NCBI RefSeq assembly: GCF_001644645.1
Contig: NZ_CP011390.1
Location: 1,302,001 to 1,366,000, forward strand
Reading direction: 5' to 3'
DNA from: Flavisolibacter tropicus
Lineage (GTDB): Bacteria > Bacteroidota > Bacteroidia > Chitinophagales > Chitinophagaceae
DNA: 64,000 nt
In this document: piece by piece, positions 1 to 7,582 of the stretch
Numbering within the stretch: the stretch's first letter is position 1
Layout: each line of letters begins with the position of its first letter
Translations under genes and position numbers: made by a program
Notes under the pieces: model-generated
What the model was told of the DNA's origin: nothing
Seen by the model: the letters and a program-made list of their open reading frames with translations, nothing else
The model's database searches: none

Positions 1-143
1 GTGGTTTTGCCAGCGCCATTAGGCCCGAGAAAACCATAGATACACCCTTTCTCTATTGTCAGATTGATATCAGTGAGCGTGGCTACGTCTTTTTCGTAGC
101 GGTAGGTGAGGGATGTAGCTTTGAGCAATGGGGATTCACTCAT
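1..143 (-). CDS. ABC transporter ATP-binding protein, N-terminal part
   Basis: The window cuts this gene; only 47 N-terminal codons are present, starting at the ATG at 141-143 on the minus strand. The translated start carries the usual beta-strand pattern (LLKATSLTYRY) and a perfect Walker A motif, GPNGAGKT, at residues 40-47, so it is the nucleotide-binding subunit of an ABC transporter. The substrate cannot be told from this fragment. The sequence around the P-loop (YGFLGPNGAGKTT) is of the kind common in ABC-2-type exporters, but that is only suggestive. Confidence 0.85.
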   Translation of the reverse strand, partial: MSESPLLKATSLTYRYEKDVATLTDINLTIEKGCIYGFLGPNGAGKT

Positions 144-462
144 TTGGAGACTTGTTTTCAATGTAAACAAGCAAGATTACTCATCTTCTTTTTTGCCTCT
201 AAATGCTTGTGATGAAACCAAATTTAAATGTGACGAAACCGGGTAATGAAGATGTGAAATAAGAAGCGATGACAGGCCAAAACCAGAGAATGTATTTAAC
301 CTGCAACAGTGTTGGTTTTTCCTGCAGGGCCACCGAGTCCACGCCTACTGCACAAAAGCCAGGAATTGAGACTCGACGGGGGGAAGGAAAACGTCTACAA
401 AAATTATAGCTCGTTGGCCCCAGCCTCGCCTCTTGTATACAACCCAACCATGCTCTTACGCC
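144..462. other. intergenic region without a supported gene
   Basis: This 319-bp stretch separates the divergently placed ABC start from the 3' end of the GH3 gene. A short hairpin (7-bp arms cttgttt/aaacaag at 151-157 and 165-171) sits just upstream of the ABC start codon. Small open frames here have no family-like sequence and I do not call them. No clear terminator for the GH3 gene was found. Confidence 0.4.
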
Positions 463-2631
463 CTATTTTACAGTTAAGACTGCCACAAGCTTTTCATCTC
501 TTGAATGACTACCAACAACTATTTTATAATTACCTGGATATAACTTCCATTGTTTTTGTTGTAAATCCCACTTCTGTAATTCGCTAACAGGTATACGAAA
601 CACAACTACCGTTTCTTTTCCTTTTTGCACCGTCAACCGCTGAAAACTTTTCAACTCTTTAAGTGGCATCCGATCCAAAGAAGGATATTGGATATAAGCC
701 TGTATTACTTCATCCCCATCCCTATCACCCGTATTTTTTACCACCACAGAGAAAGAAAGTGTATCTCTAGCCGAAGCAATCTTTCCCGGCTGTTTTGCCC
801 ACTGGTAGGCAAATGTGGTATAGCTCAATCCAAAGCCAAAGGGATATTGAACATTGCCTTTAAAATACCGATAGGTTCTTCCTTTTACTTCATAACTATC
901 ATAAGCCGGTAGATCAGTGAGTGAATTATAAAAGGTAACTGGCAAACGGCCTGCAGGAGAAATTTTTCCAAATACAATATCGGCCAAGGCATTACCGCCC
1001 TGCTCACCAGGATACCAGGCCATGATAATAGCATCGGCATAGGGTTCAATAGAAGCTACATCTATATCACTACCCGCCGTAAGCACTACCACCACCGGTT
1101 TATTCTTTTTCCGCAAGGCTTTTAATAGAGCTATATGTGCGGCAGGAATACTAAGATCTAACTTATCTCCTCCATGTGGAGCCAGGAAGGCATCTCCTTC
1201 TTCTCCTTCTAAAACGGGAGTTAGGCCTATAACGGCAATGGTTATGTCGCTTTCACCAGCCGCCCAAATACCACCAAAACGCACTGTATCTGTATAATCA
1301 CTTCCCTGGTCATATTGAACTGCAGTTGCAGGCCCTGCCGCCTCAGTTATGCCTTCCGCAAAAGTGACCATGTTGCCAGACATACCATGATAGTTGGCCA
1401 CCAGAGGATCCATGGCACCTGCATTAGGCCCCAGTACCATGATCGATTTATATTGTGCCTTCTTTAGTGGCAACAATCCTTTATCATTTTTCAGCAATAC
1501 CATACTTTGCTGTGCCGCCTTTCTGGCAAGGGCAATATGAGATTCTCCATGTACGTCGCTTTCTCCTAACTGGCTAAACGGAATATGTTTGGCATCGTCA
1601 TAAAAGCCTAATTTAAATTGTGTCCGCAGTATGGCAGATAAGGCCGAATCAATTTCAACATCCGTTACCAGCTTTTGCTGATAAGCCTTAATAAGATCAG
1701 CCTGTAAAAGATCAGAACAATCCAGGTTCACTCCTGCTTTCAAAGCAGCTGCTGCCACCTCTATTCGATTGTTCATCACTTTGTGCGCATTCCATATGTC
1801 ATCAAGCGCCCAACAGTCTGTAACCACATGCCCTTTGAAGCCCCATTCTTTTCGGAGAATATTTTTCAATAAGGCATCACCGGTACAACAAGGTTGATCG
1901 TTCACACGGTTGTAAGCGCACATCACTGATTCTACTCCTGCATCTACTAATTTTTTAAATGCATACAAGTAGGTTTCCCTTAAATCCTTTTCATCCACTT
2001 TAGCATTAAAAGAATGCCGCCCTGCTTCCGGACCACTATGTACCGCAAAATGTTTGGCGCATGCGGCTGTTTTCAAATAGCGTGGATCATACCCTTGCAT
2101 CCCTTTTACAAAAGCCATCCCCATTGTAGCTGTTAGAAAGGGATCTTCCCCATAAGTTTCTTGCCCTCTACCCCAGCGCGGATCTCGGAAGATGTTGATA
2201 TTAGGCGACCAGAAGGTAAGCCCCATGTATTGTAAGCGGCGATCTTGTGCTGTTGCCAAATTGTACTTTGCACGCGCTTCAGTAGAGATCACTTCTGCCA
2301 CAGCCCTAAGCAAACTATCATTAAACGTAGCCGCTATGCCAATGGCTTGCGGAAAAACAGTTGCTTGTCCTGCCCTGGCTACTCCGTGTAAGGCTTCATT
2401 CCACCAATTGTAGGCTGGTATACCTAAGCGTGGCACTGCTTTACTGTTATATCCCAGTAAAGAAACCTTTTCTTCCAAGGTAAGGCGACCTAACAAGTCA
2501 GCTACTCTATTTTCTATAGCCAACCCTTCATTTCGGAACGGCAATTGAGCTTCCTGTGCCTGTGTTTCAAGATTAGCGCCAGCTATTATCAATAAAATCA
2601 GGCCCAATAAAATTCTTCTGTATAGCAACAT
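463..2631 (-). CDS. GH3 glycoside hydrolase, beta-xylosidase/beta-glucosidase-like, secreted
   Basis: A 722-residue family GH3 enzyme with a signal peptide (residues 1-25, ending TQAQ). The two-domain GH3 core is complete and followed by an Fn3-like C-terminal domain. The N-terminal signature NWWNEALHGVAR (about 75-86), DPRWGRGQETYGEDP (about 150-164) and the nucleophile motif VVTDCW with Asp272 are those of the beta-xylosidase/alpha-arabinofuranosidase branch of GH3 rather than of cellobiose-type glucosidases. It follows the GH29 gene by 33 bp on the same strand, so they are probably cotranscribed. In this context beta-1,2-xylose of plant N-glycans is a plausible substrate; that is inference, and xylan or arabinoside substrates remain possible. 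Confidence 0.85.
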   Translation of the reverse strand: MLLYRRILLGLILLIIAGANLETQAQEAQLPFRNEGLAIENRVADLLGRLTLEEKVSLLGYNSKAVPRLGIPAYNWWNEALHGVARAGQATVFPQAIGIAATFNDSLLRAVAEVISTEARAKYNLATAQDRRLQYMGLTFWSPNINIFRDPRWGRGQETYGEDPFLTATMGMAFVKGMQGYDPRYLKTAACAKHFAVHSGPEAGRHSFNAKVDEKDLRETYLYAFKKLVDAGVESVMCAYNRVNDQPCCTGDALLKNILRKEWGFKGHVVTDCWALDDIWNAHKVMNNRIEVAAAALKAGVNLDCSDLLQADLIKAYQQKLVTDVEIDSALSAILRTQFKLGFYDDAKHIPFSQLGESDVHGESHIALARKAAQQSMVLLKNDKGLLPLKKAQYKSIMVLGPNAGAMDPLVANYHGMSGNMVTFAEGITEAAGPATAVQYDQGSDYTDTVRFGGIWAAGESDITIAVIGLTPVLEGEEGDAFLAPHGGDKLDLSIPAAHIALLKALRKKNKPVVVVLTAGSDIDVASIEPYADAIIMAWYPGEQGGNALADIVFGKISPAGRLPVTFYNSLTDLPAYDSYEVKGRTYRYFKGNVQYPFGFGLSYTTFAYQWAKQPGKIASARDTLSFSVVVKNTGDRDGDEVIQAYIQYPSLDRMPLKELKSFQRLTVQKGKETVVVFRIPVSELQKWDLQQKQWKLYPGNYKIVVGSHSRDEKLVAVLTVK

Positions 2632-2664
2632 GCGAAGTATTCGGATTTACGATTGAACGCTATA

Positions 2665-4158
2665 TTATTCAGCTGCCTTAAAAGAAAAGGCCCATGCTGG
2701 ATACGTATTTTTCTCTTGTAATAATTTGGATGGAATAGATACCGTAACCTTTCCGTTTTCCTGCTTCCACTTTACTGATTCTCCTGTCTGCAACAGTGTC
2801 ATTTTCGAACCCTTCTGTGGCACATTACCGCTCCACTCTACTACCTGTGGCAAGGCTTGATTTTCTTTTAAACAAACTAAGGCATACCGCACTCCTCCGG
2901 ATTTGGATGCCGTGAAATAGGTGTTGCCATCTTTATAATTATCTGTTGTGCGGGTGTTATAAATGGCAGCCCCGTTTTTATCCATCCATTTGCCGATTAC
3001 TTCTAAACGTTGCACCGCCTCTTCAGGCAAGGTACCATCCGGTTTTGGACCCACTCCTAACAAAAGACTACCTCCTTTCGCTACTACTTCAATCAGGGAT
3101 TGAATCACTTTTGCAGGTGTTTTAAATTGATCATTAGGTACATACCCCCAGTTGTTAGCCAAGGTCATGCAACTTTCCCAGGGATGATCCAGTTTCTTTT
3201 CCGGAATACGTTGCTCCGGTGTCTGGTAGTTTTCATAAGGGCCATGCACCGTACGGTCTACAATGAGCAAACCGGGTTGCGCTTTACGGGCCATTGTAGC
3301 TATGCGTGGAATATCAATATCCTGGCTCCATTCTGGTATCCGGGCTCCCCAGGAAAGCACTTCATCGTTAACCGTTTCCCGTGGCCGCACCCATCCGCCA
3401 TCCAGCCACAGGATATCTATAGCGCCATAGTTGTTCATCAACTCACCAATCTGGTTATAGGTAAATTGTTTGTATTGATTCCAGCGCCAGGGGTACTTGC
3501 GTATATCGTAATTATTATTGCGGTCGGCCGTTGCATACTTAGGCCACCAGTAATACTCGGAGTGCCAGTCGGGTTTAGAGTAATAAGCCCCGATCATAAA
3601 GCCTTCTTTGCGAAACGCATCGAATACATACTTGGCGACATCTGCTTTGGGATTGTTTTTAAATGGGCCATCAGAGATCTTGAAATCGGTTTGTTTGGTA
3701 TCAAACATGTTAAAGCCATCGTGGTGCTTGGTCGTAAAAACAAGGTAACGCATACCTGCTGCTTTTCCTACTTTGGCCCACTGGTCGGGATTAAAATTGA
3801 CAGGATTAAAATCTTTCTTTAACCCCCAGTACCACTTCTTAAATTCATCATAACTAATGGTGCTGTCCCGATCGATCCAGTCTTCAGAGCACAAAGCCCA
3901 GGACTCAATCATACCCGGTACGGCATAAAGACCCCAGTGTATGATCATTCCAAATTTCTGGTCCTGCCATTGGTCCAGTTTCTTTTTCACATCAACATCT
4001 TTCGGCCATTCATAAGCTGTCGATTGCGGATGCACGTTTTGCTGAGCATTTGTATCAACCTGGGTACACAACAGGAAGCTTATAAGAGACATTATTCTAG
4101 TCCATTTCTGAAAACACATGTAAGTGAGTTTATCGTTCAACATAGTTATTTTATTCAA
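2665..4158 (-). CDS. GH29 alpha-L-fucosidase, secreted
   Basis: A 497-residue GH29 enzyme. Family signatures are FGMIIHWGLYAVPG (about 69-82), TTKHHDGFNMFDTKQTDF (about 142-159) and IDILWLDGGW with the probable nucleophile Asp253; GH29 retaining fucosidases use an Asp at this place. A small C-terminal beta domain follows. The frame opens with several Met codons; the hydrophobic stretch MSLISFLLCTQ starting at residue 23 followed by NAQQ looks like the real signal peptide, so the true start may be at position 4092 rather than 4158. It would hydrolyse alpha-linked fucose outside the cytoplasm. The acid/base residue is variable in GH29 and was not assigned. Confidence 0.9.
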   Translation of the reverse strand: MNKITMLNDKLTYMCFQKWTRIMSLISFLLCTQVDTNAQQNVHPQSTAYEWPKDVDVKKKLDQWQDQKFGMIIHWGLYAVPGMIESWALCSEDWIDRDSTISYDEFKKWYWGLKKDFNPVNFNPDQWAKVGKAAGMRYLVFTTKHHDGFNMFDTKQTDFKISDGPFKNNPKADVAKYVFDAFRKEGFMIGAYYSKPDWHSEYYWWPKYATADRNNNYDIRKYPWRWNQYKQFTYNQIGELMNNYGAIDILWLDGGWVRPRETVNDEVLSWGARIPEWSQDIDIPRIATMARKAQPGLLIVDRTVHGPYENYQTPEQRIPEKKLDHPWESCMTLANNWGYVPNDQFKTPAKVIQSLIEVVAKGGSLLLGVGPKPDGTLPEEAVQRLEVIGKWMDKNGAAIYNTRTTDNYKDGNTYFTASKSGGVRYALVCLKENQALPQVVEWSGNVPQKGSKMTLLQTGESVKWKQENGKVTVSIPSKLLQEKNTYPAWAFSFKAAE

Positions 4159-4443
4159 TAAGGCATATTGGCTAAAACTGGTACAAATCCTGAAAAGGAA
4201 TTCACTAGGTATACTTATTTATAAAGACACAAAACACTATCGGCCCTGCGCAAGCCATATAGCGATTTGAAAAACGCAATAAAAAGAACCGAGAACCAAT
4301 TCATTAATTATCCAAGGAAATTGTTGATGTCAAATTATCCCAACCACCGGTTGCAATGTAACGGATTGAATTAGTATAAATGAGTTTTACAAGTAGAAAA
4401 AAGGAAATGTTTAATGCGAAAGGGAAGAGAATTAGCTGATGAA

Positions 4444-4531
4444 GGAAAGGAATAATGAATAAGGAAGGATGAAGGGAGAAAATATTCAATGCTCAATACT
4501 CAACAATCAATGTTCAATATAGAGGAAAGAG
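4444..4531 (-). repeat. left arm of an imperfect ~90-bp inverted repeat
   Basis: Read on the minus strand, this stretch matches 4853-4950 on the plus strand with one internal gap of about 8 bp; shared blocks include attgaacattga, ttgagcattgaa, catccttcctt and ttcattattcctttcc. The arms face each other across about 320 bp of low-complexity sequence. It is part of a dispersed CT-rich repeat family also seen at 13,368-13,410 and 54,075-54,116. Confidence 0.7.
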
Positions 4532-4608
4532 AACTATAAAAGAGCTTCGCTCTAGGCTTGCAGCTTATAGCTTACCGCTTTCTTTTTCACGTCTCACCAC
4601 CCACAACT

Positions 4609-4643
4609 CACCATTCACCATTCACCACTGACCACTCACCATT
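4609..4643. repeat. heptamer tandem repeat, five units (caccatt-like)
   Basis: Five consecutive 7-bp units: caccatt, caccatt, caccact, gaccact, caccatt. The phase is exact over 35 bp. It lies in the long spacer between the GH29 gene and the small-protein gene at 5,108. Such arrays resemble the short tandemly repeated repetitive (STRR) heptamers known from cyanobacteria; the resemblance is structural only. Confidence 0.75.
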
Positions 4644-4659
4644 CACGAGCCGGGCTTTC

Positions 4660-4692
4660 TCCTAATCCCCAATACCCTAATCCCCAATCCCC
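4660..4692. repeat. heptamer-like tandem repeat (ccccaat type)
   Basis: Units tcctaat, ccccaat, accctaat, ccccaat and cccc follow each other with period 7 apart from one 8-bp unit. The same words (ccctaatcc, aatcccc) make up the 40-bp dispersed repeat near kdsA, which links the two regions. Confidence 0.65.
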
Positions 4693-4719
4693 TTGCCGTC
4701 CTCCTCTCTTGCACCTCTC

Positions 4720-4774
4720 CTGTACCTCTTCTGTACCTAGTCTGTACCTCTTCTGTACCTCTTCTGTAGGTAAG
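4720..4774. repeat. 11-bp tandem repeat, five units (ctgtacctctt)
   Basis: Units start at 4720, 4731, 4742, 4753 and 4764; three are identical (ctgtacctctt), one differs at two bases and the last diverges into ctgtaggtaag. The block just downstream (gtaagtccgtaccaac) is conserved in the leader of the decayed paralog near 13,220, where the tandem part itself is eroded. Confidence 0.75.
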
Positions 4775-4852
4775 TCCGTACCAACTGCACAGAAAAAGCC
4801 CTCTACCTGCCTTCCACATTCACTACTGCTCCCACTATCCTTCTATCCTCCT

Positions 4853-4950
4853 CCTCTCTTCATTGAACATTGAGTAGTGAACGTTGAGCATTGAACATTT
4901 CCTTCCTTCACTATTCATCCTTCCTTGTTCCTTGTTCATTATTCCTTTCC
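4853..4950 (+). repeat. right arm of the imperfect inverted repeat
   Basis: Plus-strand partner of 4444-4531. It also contains the CT-rich core (ccttccttgttccttgttca) that recurs at 13,368-13,410 and 54,075-54,116 in the same orientation and, more weakly, on the opposite strand in the gmd-fcl spacer. It lies about 70 bp upstream of a well-formed promoter. Confidence 0.7.
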
Positions 4951-5019
4951 TCCTTTCTCACCGCGCAAAACTCGTATTATACCCCATCTACATGTGTATA
5001 ACTAAAGGGAGCAAAACCC

Positions 5020-5050
5020 TTGCAAGAGGACCCGCTCTATAGTAAATTTG
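5020..5050 (+). promoter_or_regulatory. Bacteroidota-type promoter of the small-protein gene
   Basis: TTG at 5020-5022 and TAAATTTG at 5043-5050 are separated by 20 bp, a full match to the -33/-7 pattern TTG-N19-21-TAnnTTTG of Bacteroidota sigma factors. Transcription would begin near 5057, leaving a leader of roughly 50 nt before the ATG at 5108. The equivalent place in the decayed copy has TAAATTGC with a wrong spacing. Confidence 0.65.
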
Positions 5051-5107
5051 CTAAAATACTTAGCAGTAAGTCATCCGTCATTCATCCTTAACAAGCACCC
5101 GTACACC

Positions 5108-5719
5108 ATGGCAAAACAAGTAGGCCCCGTCTTTATTACCGGCACCATTGATGGCATCATCTTTTATAAACTCAATGGGCAGTATTACCTGCGTAGCAAG
5201 GGGGATTATAAAAGCGCTAAGAGGATGCGAAAAGATCCCAGCCTCCAGCGCACGATGGCCAATGCCGACCGGTTTGGCGTGGCCTCTAAGATGGTGAAGC
5301 GCGTGTACTACCGCCAGCTTCCAGGGACCGTGCGCAAACCTGGGTTGTTTGCCAGGCTAACCGGCATGGTCAATAAGTGGTTGTACCAGGGCAAGACCAA
5401 GGAAGAAGCCCAGGAACTACTGTTAGCGCATTGCCAGAAATTAGCTGCCAAGCAAACGACAATAGAAGCTACGCCTTCTGTACGTACAACTGCACCTGTG
5501 TTGCCACCGCACCCCACACCAGCACTGACTACCACAGAAAAGAAAAAGGAGATAACAAAACCAACTCCTCGTGTTAAGCAGGCGCGCTACTTATCCAACT
5601 GGAAAGTGAAACGCAACGGCCGCTTATACATTCCTAAACAATGTCAAAAAAACTGTGTACCAATGATAATGCCTCGTTCTTTTGTCATTCCAACTAAAAC
5701 ACAAAATCGTAGAGAATAG
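5108..5719 (+). CDS. unnamed small basic protein, Bacteroidota-specific family
   Basis: A 203-residue protein of no function I can name. I start it at ATG 5108 because the N-terminus MAKQVGPVFITGTIDGIIFY is conserved in the decayed copy at 13,608, and the longer frame back to 5048 overlaps the promoter. Residues 1-115 form a globular, Lys/Arg-rich region with the pattern FYKLNGQYYLRSKG, then DPSLQRTMANADRFG; residues about 118-158 are a Thr/Pro linker; the end is basic again (WKVKRNGRLYIPKQ). No signal peptide or membrane segment is seen. From memory, related N-termini (GxIGNxxFYKxxxGxxxxRxKGG) occur as multi-copy hypothetical proteins in Bacteroidota. Base composition is clearly more GC-rich than in the flanking GH genes. 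Confidence 0.7.
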   Translation: MAKQVGPVFITGTIDGIIFYKLNGQYYLRSKGDYKSAKRMRKDPSLQRTMANADRFGVASKMVKRVYYRQLPGTVRKPGLFARLTGMVNKWLYQGKTKEEAQELLLAHCQKLAAKQTTIEATPSVRTTAPVLPPHPTPALTTTEKKKEITKPTPRVKQARYLSNWKVKRNGRLYIPKQCQKNCVPMIMPRSFVIPTKTQNRRE

Positions 5720-6029
5720 AAACGCAATAGTATAATGGCTTGCATATAGGAATACGTTGGGTGCCGATTTGTGGCCAAAGCAATGACTTGTGTTTATCAC
5801 TTACAGGACGTTGTTTAGCCATTCACCCGGGTACTAAAACGCCGTGTCATGGCCTATACAAAGGAAAAAGTAAAGACTGAGAATTAAGCAATCCCATTAA
5901 GAATTCAGACTTTGGAGCATTACGTACTGATTATTCGAAATGGTAAAAAAAGCTACCCCTGTAGAAACAGGGGTATTGATTGATTGCTTACTGTTTAGGA
6001 TGAGAAAGTTTTTGAAAAGCTTCATTAGT
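5720..6029. other. intergenic region between convergent genes
   Basis: About 310 bp. Apart from the hairpin terminator at 5945-5975 that serves the minus-strand GH genes, I see no gene or further recognisable site. Confidence 0.4.
5945..5975 (-). terminator. rho-independent terminator of the GH92-GH2-GH125 genes
   Basis: Stem tacccctgt/acagggg​ta (arms 5954-5962 and 5967-5975) with loop agaa; on the minus strand it is followed by agc and six T residues (5945-5950). It lies 55 bp beyond the GH125 stop codon. Confidence 0.75.
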
Positions 6030-7451
6030 TTATCCGATTAACCTCGGTCTTTCTTTTGCCACTTGCAAAACAAATTCACCGAAAATCGTATTTGCCCAGG
6101 CAAACCAATCACGGGTGTATTTTGTTGGATCGTCTTTATGAAACGACTCATGCATAAAGCCTTTACCACCATGTGTTTTTTGCAACGTGTCAATACAATA
6201 TTTTATTTCTTGCTCGCTGCTGCTGGTTAACCCTCTCATAATAATACTTAAAGGCCAGATCATATCTACGGCCACATGTGGCCCACCGATACCCTCAGCC
6301 GCCTTTCCTTTAAAGAAGAAAGGATTGCTCTCCGACAAGATCATTTTTCGGGTATTGAGATATACCGGATCTGTCTTACTTACACTACCTAAATAAGGAA
6401 GTGATAATAAGCTAGGCACATTAGCATCATCCATGAAAAGGTGATTACCGAAACCATCGGCTTCAAACGCAAACACTTTCCCAAATTGGGGGTGCTGTGC
6501 CGTTGCATGCACTTTTAGCGCTTCATTCACTTCATTGGCCAACTGTGTGCATTCAGTAGCAAGCTTACTGTCTTTATGTATAGACTGCAGCATTTCCGCA
6601 GCCTGCCTTAGCGATACAACAGCAAAGAAATTAGATGGAATTAAAAAAGAATAAACTGTAGCATCATCGCTTGGACGGAACGCCGAGCAAATCAATCCTA
6701 CAGGTTTTACTGGATACCCATATCCCTGCAATGGAAGTGTATCAGTTGCCTTAGCGGTATTTCGCTGAAAATGATAAGGGCCTCTATCCCCCTTTCGTTG
6801 CTGTTCTTTAAATGTTTTTACAATCAAGCTGATGGCCTCTTTCCACTCATTATCAAACGGTGCTGTGTGTCCGGTCTTTTTCCAATAGGCATACGCCAGT
6901 CGAATAGGATAACAAAGAGAATCGATTTCCCACTTTCTTTCATGTACACCAGATTTCATATCAGTGAGATCATCCTTCCATTCGCTCACCTTGTTTTCAT
7001 CATTATAAAACGCATTAGCATATGGGTCTTTGTAGATATAACGCGTGTGGCGATTAATAACGCCTTCAATAAGCTTTTGCAGCTTTACATCTTCACGCAC
7101 CAATGCCAGGTAAGGCCACACTTGTGCAGTGCTATCCCGCATCCACATGGCATCAATATCGCCGGTAATCACATAGGTATCAGGGCGGCCGTTGGTCTCT
7201 TTGTAATAAACAGTTGTATCTAGTGTATTGGGATAACAATTCTCAAACAACCAGGCCAGCTCTTTATTACGGGTTTGTTTTTTTATTTTCTCGATAGTTG
7301 CTTCAACTGCCAGACTGGTGAAGTGTCTATCAGCAAGCGGTGGTCTTTTCGTTTCAAAGTCATTATAACCAATAGCAAACGCCTGGGCTTTATTGAGGAT
7401 AAGTCCTCCACTTAAAATACCGGAGGCCTTAATAAATTGACGACGTTTCAT
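6030..7451 (-). CDS. GH125 exo-alpha-1,6-mannosidase
   Basis: A 473-residue GH125 protein (formerly DUF1237). The N-terminus MKRRQFIKASG followed by a hydrophobic stretch is a twin-arginine-like signal. GH125 hallmarks are GDIDAMWMRDSTAQVWPY (about 97-114) and the C-terminal MHESFHKDDP with Glu435, which matches the place of the catalytic base in characterised members, plus RDWFAWANTIFGEF. The family is inverting and removes non-reducing alpha-1,6-linked mannose. It is the last gene of a minus-strand run GH92-GH2-GH125 and ends at a terminator. Export by Tat is inferred from the signal only. Confidence 0.88.
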   Translation of the reverse strand: MKRRQFIKASGILSGGLILNKAQAFAIGYNDFETKRPPLADRHFTSLAVEATIEKIKKQTRNKELAWLFENCYPNTLDTTVYYKETNGRPDTYVITGDIDAMWMRDSTAQVWPYLALVREDVKLQKLIEGVINRHTRYIYKDPYANAFYNDENKVSEWKDDLTDMKSGVHERKWEIDSLCYPIRLAYAYWKKTGHTAPFDNEWKEAISLIVKTFKEQQRKGDRGPYHFQRNTAKATDTLPLQGYGYPVKPVGLICSAFRPSDDATVYSFLIPSNFFAVVSLRQAAEMLQSIHKDSKLATECTQLANEVNEALKVHATAQHPQFGKVFAFEADGFGNHLFMDDANVPSLLSLPYLGSVSKTDPVYLNTRKMILSESNPFFFKGKAAEGIGGPHVAVDMIWPLSIIMRGLTSSSEQEIKYCIDTLQKTHGGKGFMHESFHKDDPTKYTRDWFAWANTIFGEFVLQVAKERPRLIG

Positions 7452-7582
7452 ATGTTTCCAAATAGTTTATTTCAAATAAGATTTATGTACTGTTCGGTGT
7501 CTATAAAAATGGAATAAAAGCCAGAACACCATACATCTATGTAAATACTTTTTATAATGATACTTTCTTAAGGCAACCGTCG

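Noticed and set aside
199-447. 82-residue minus-strand open frame next to the GH3 gene
   Set aside because: No family-like sequence, no clear ribosome site, and the composition is that of spacer DNA.
4609-4643. Possible CRISPR array
   Set aside because: The repeats are only 7 bp long with no spacers, and no cas gene is present in the window.
5048-5107. 20-residue N-terminal extension of the small-protein gene
   Set aside because: It starts at a TTG within the promoter's -7 region, and the conserved protein start lies at 5,108 in both copies.
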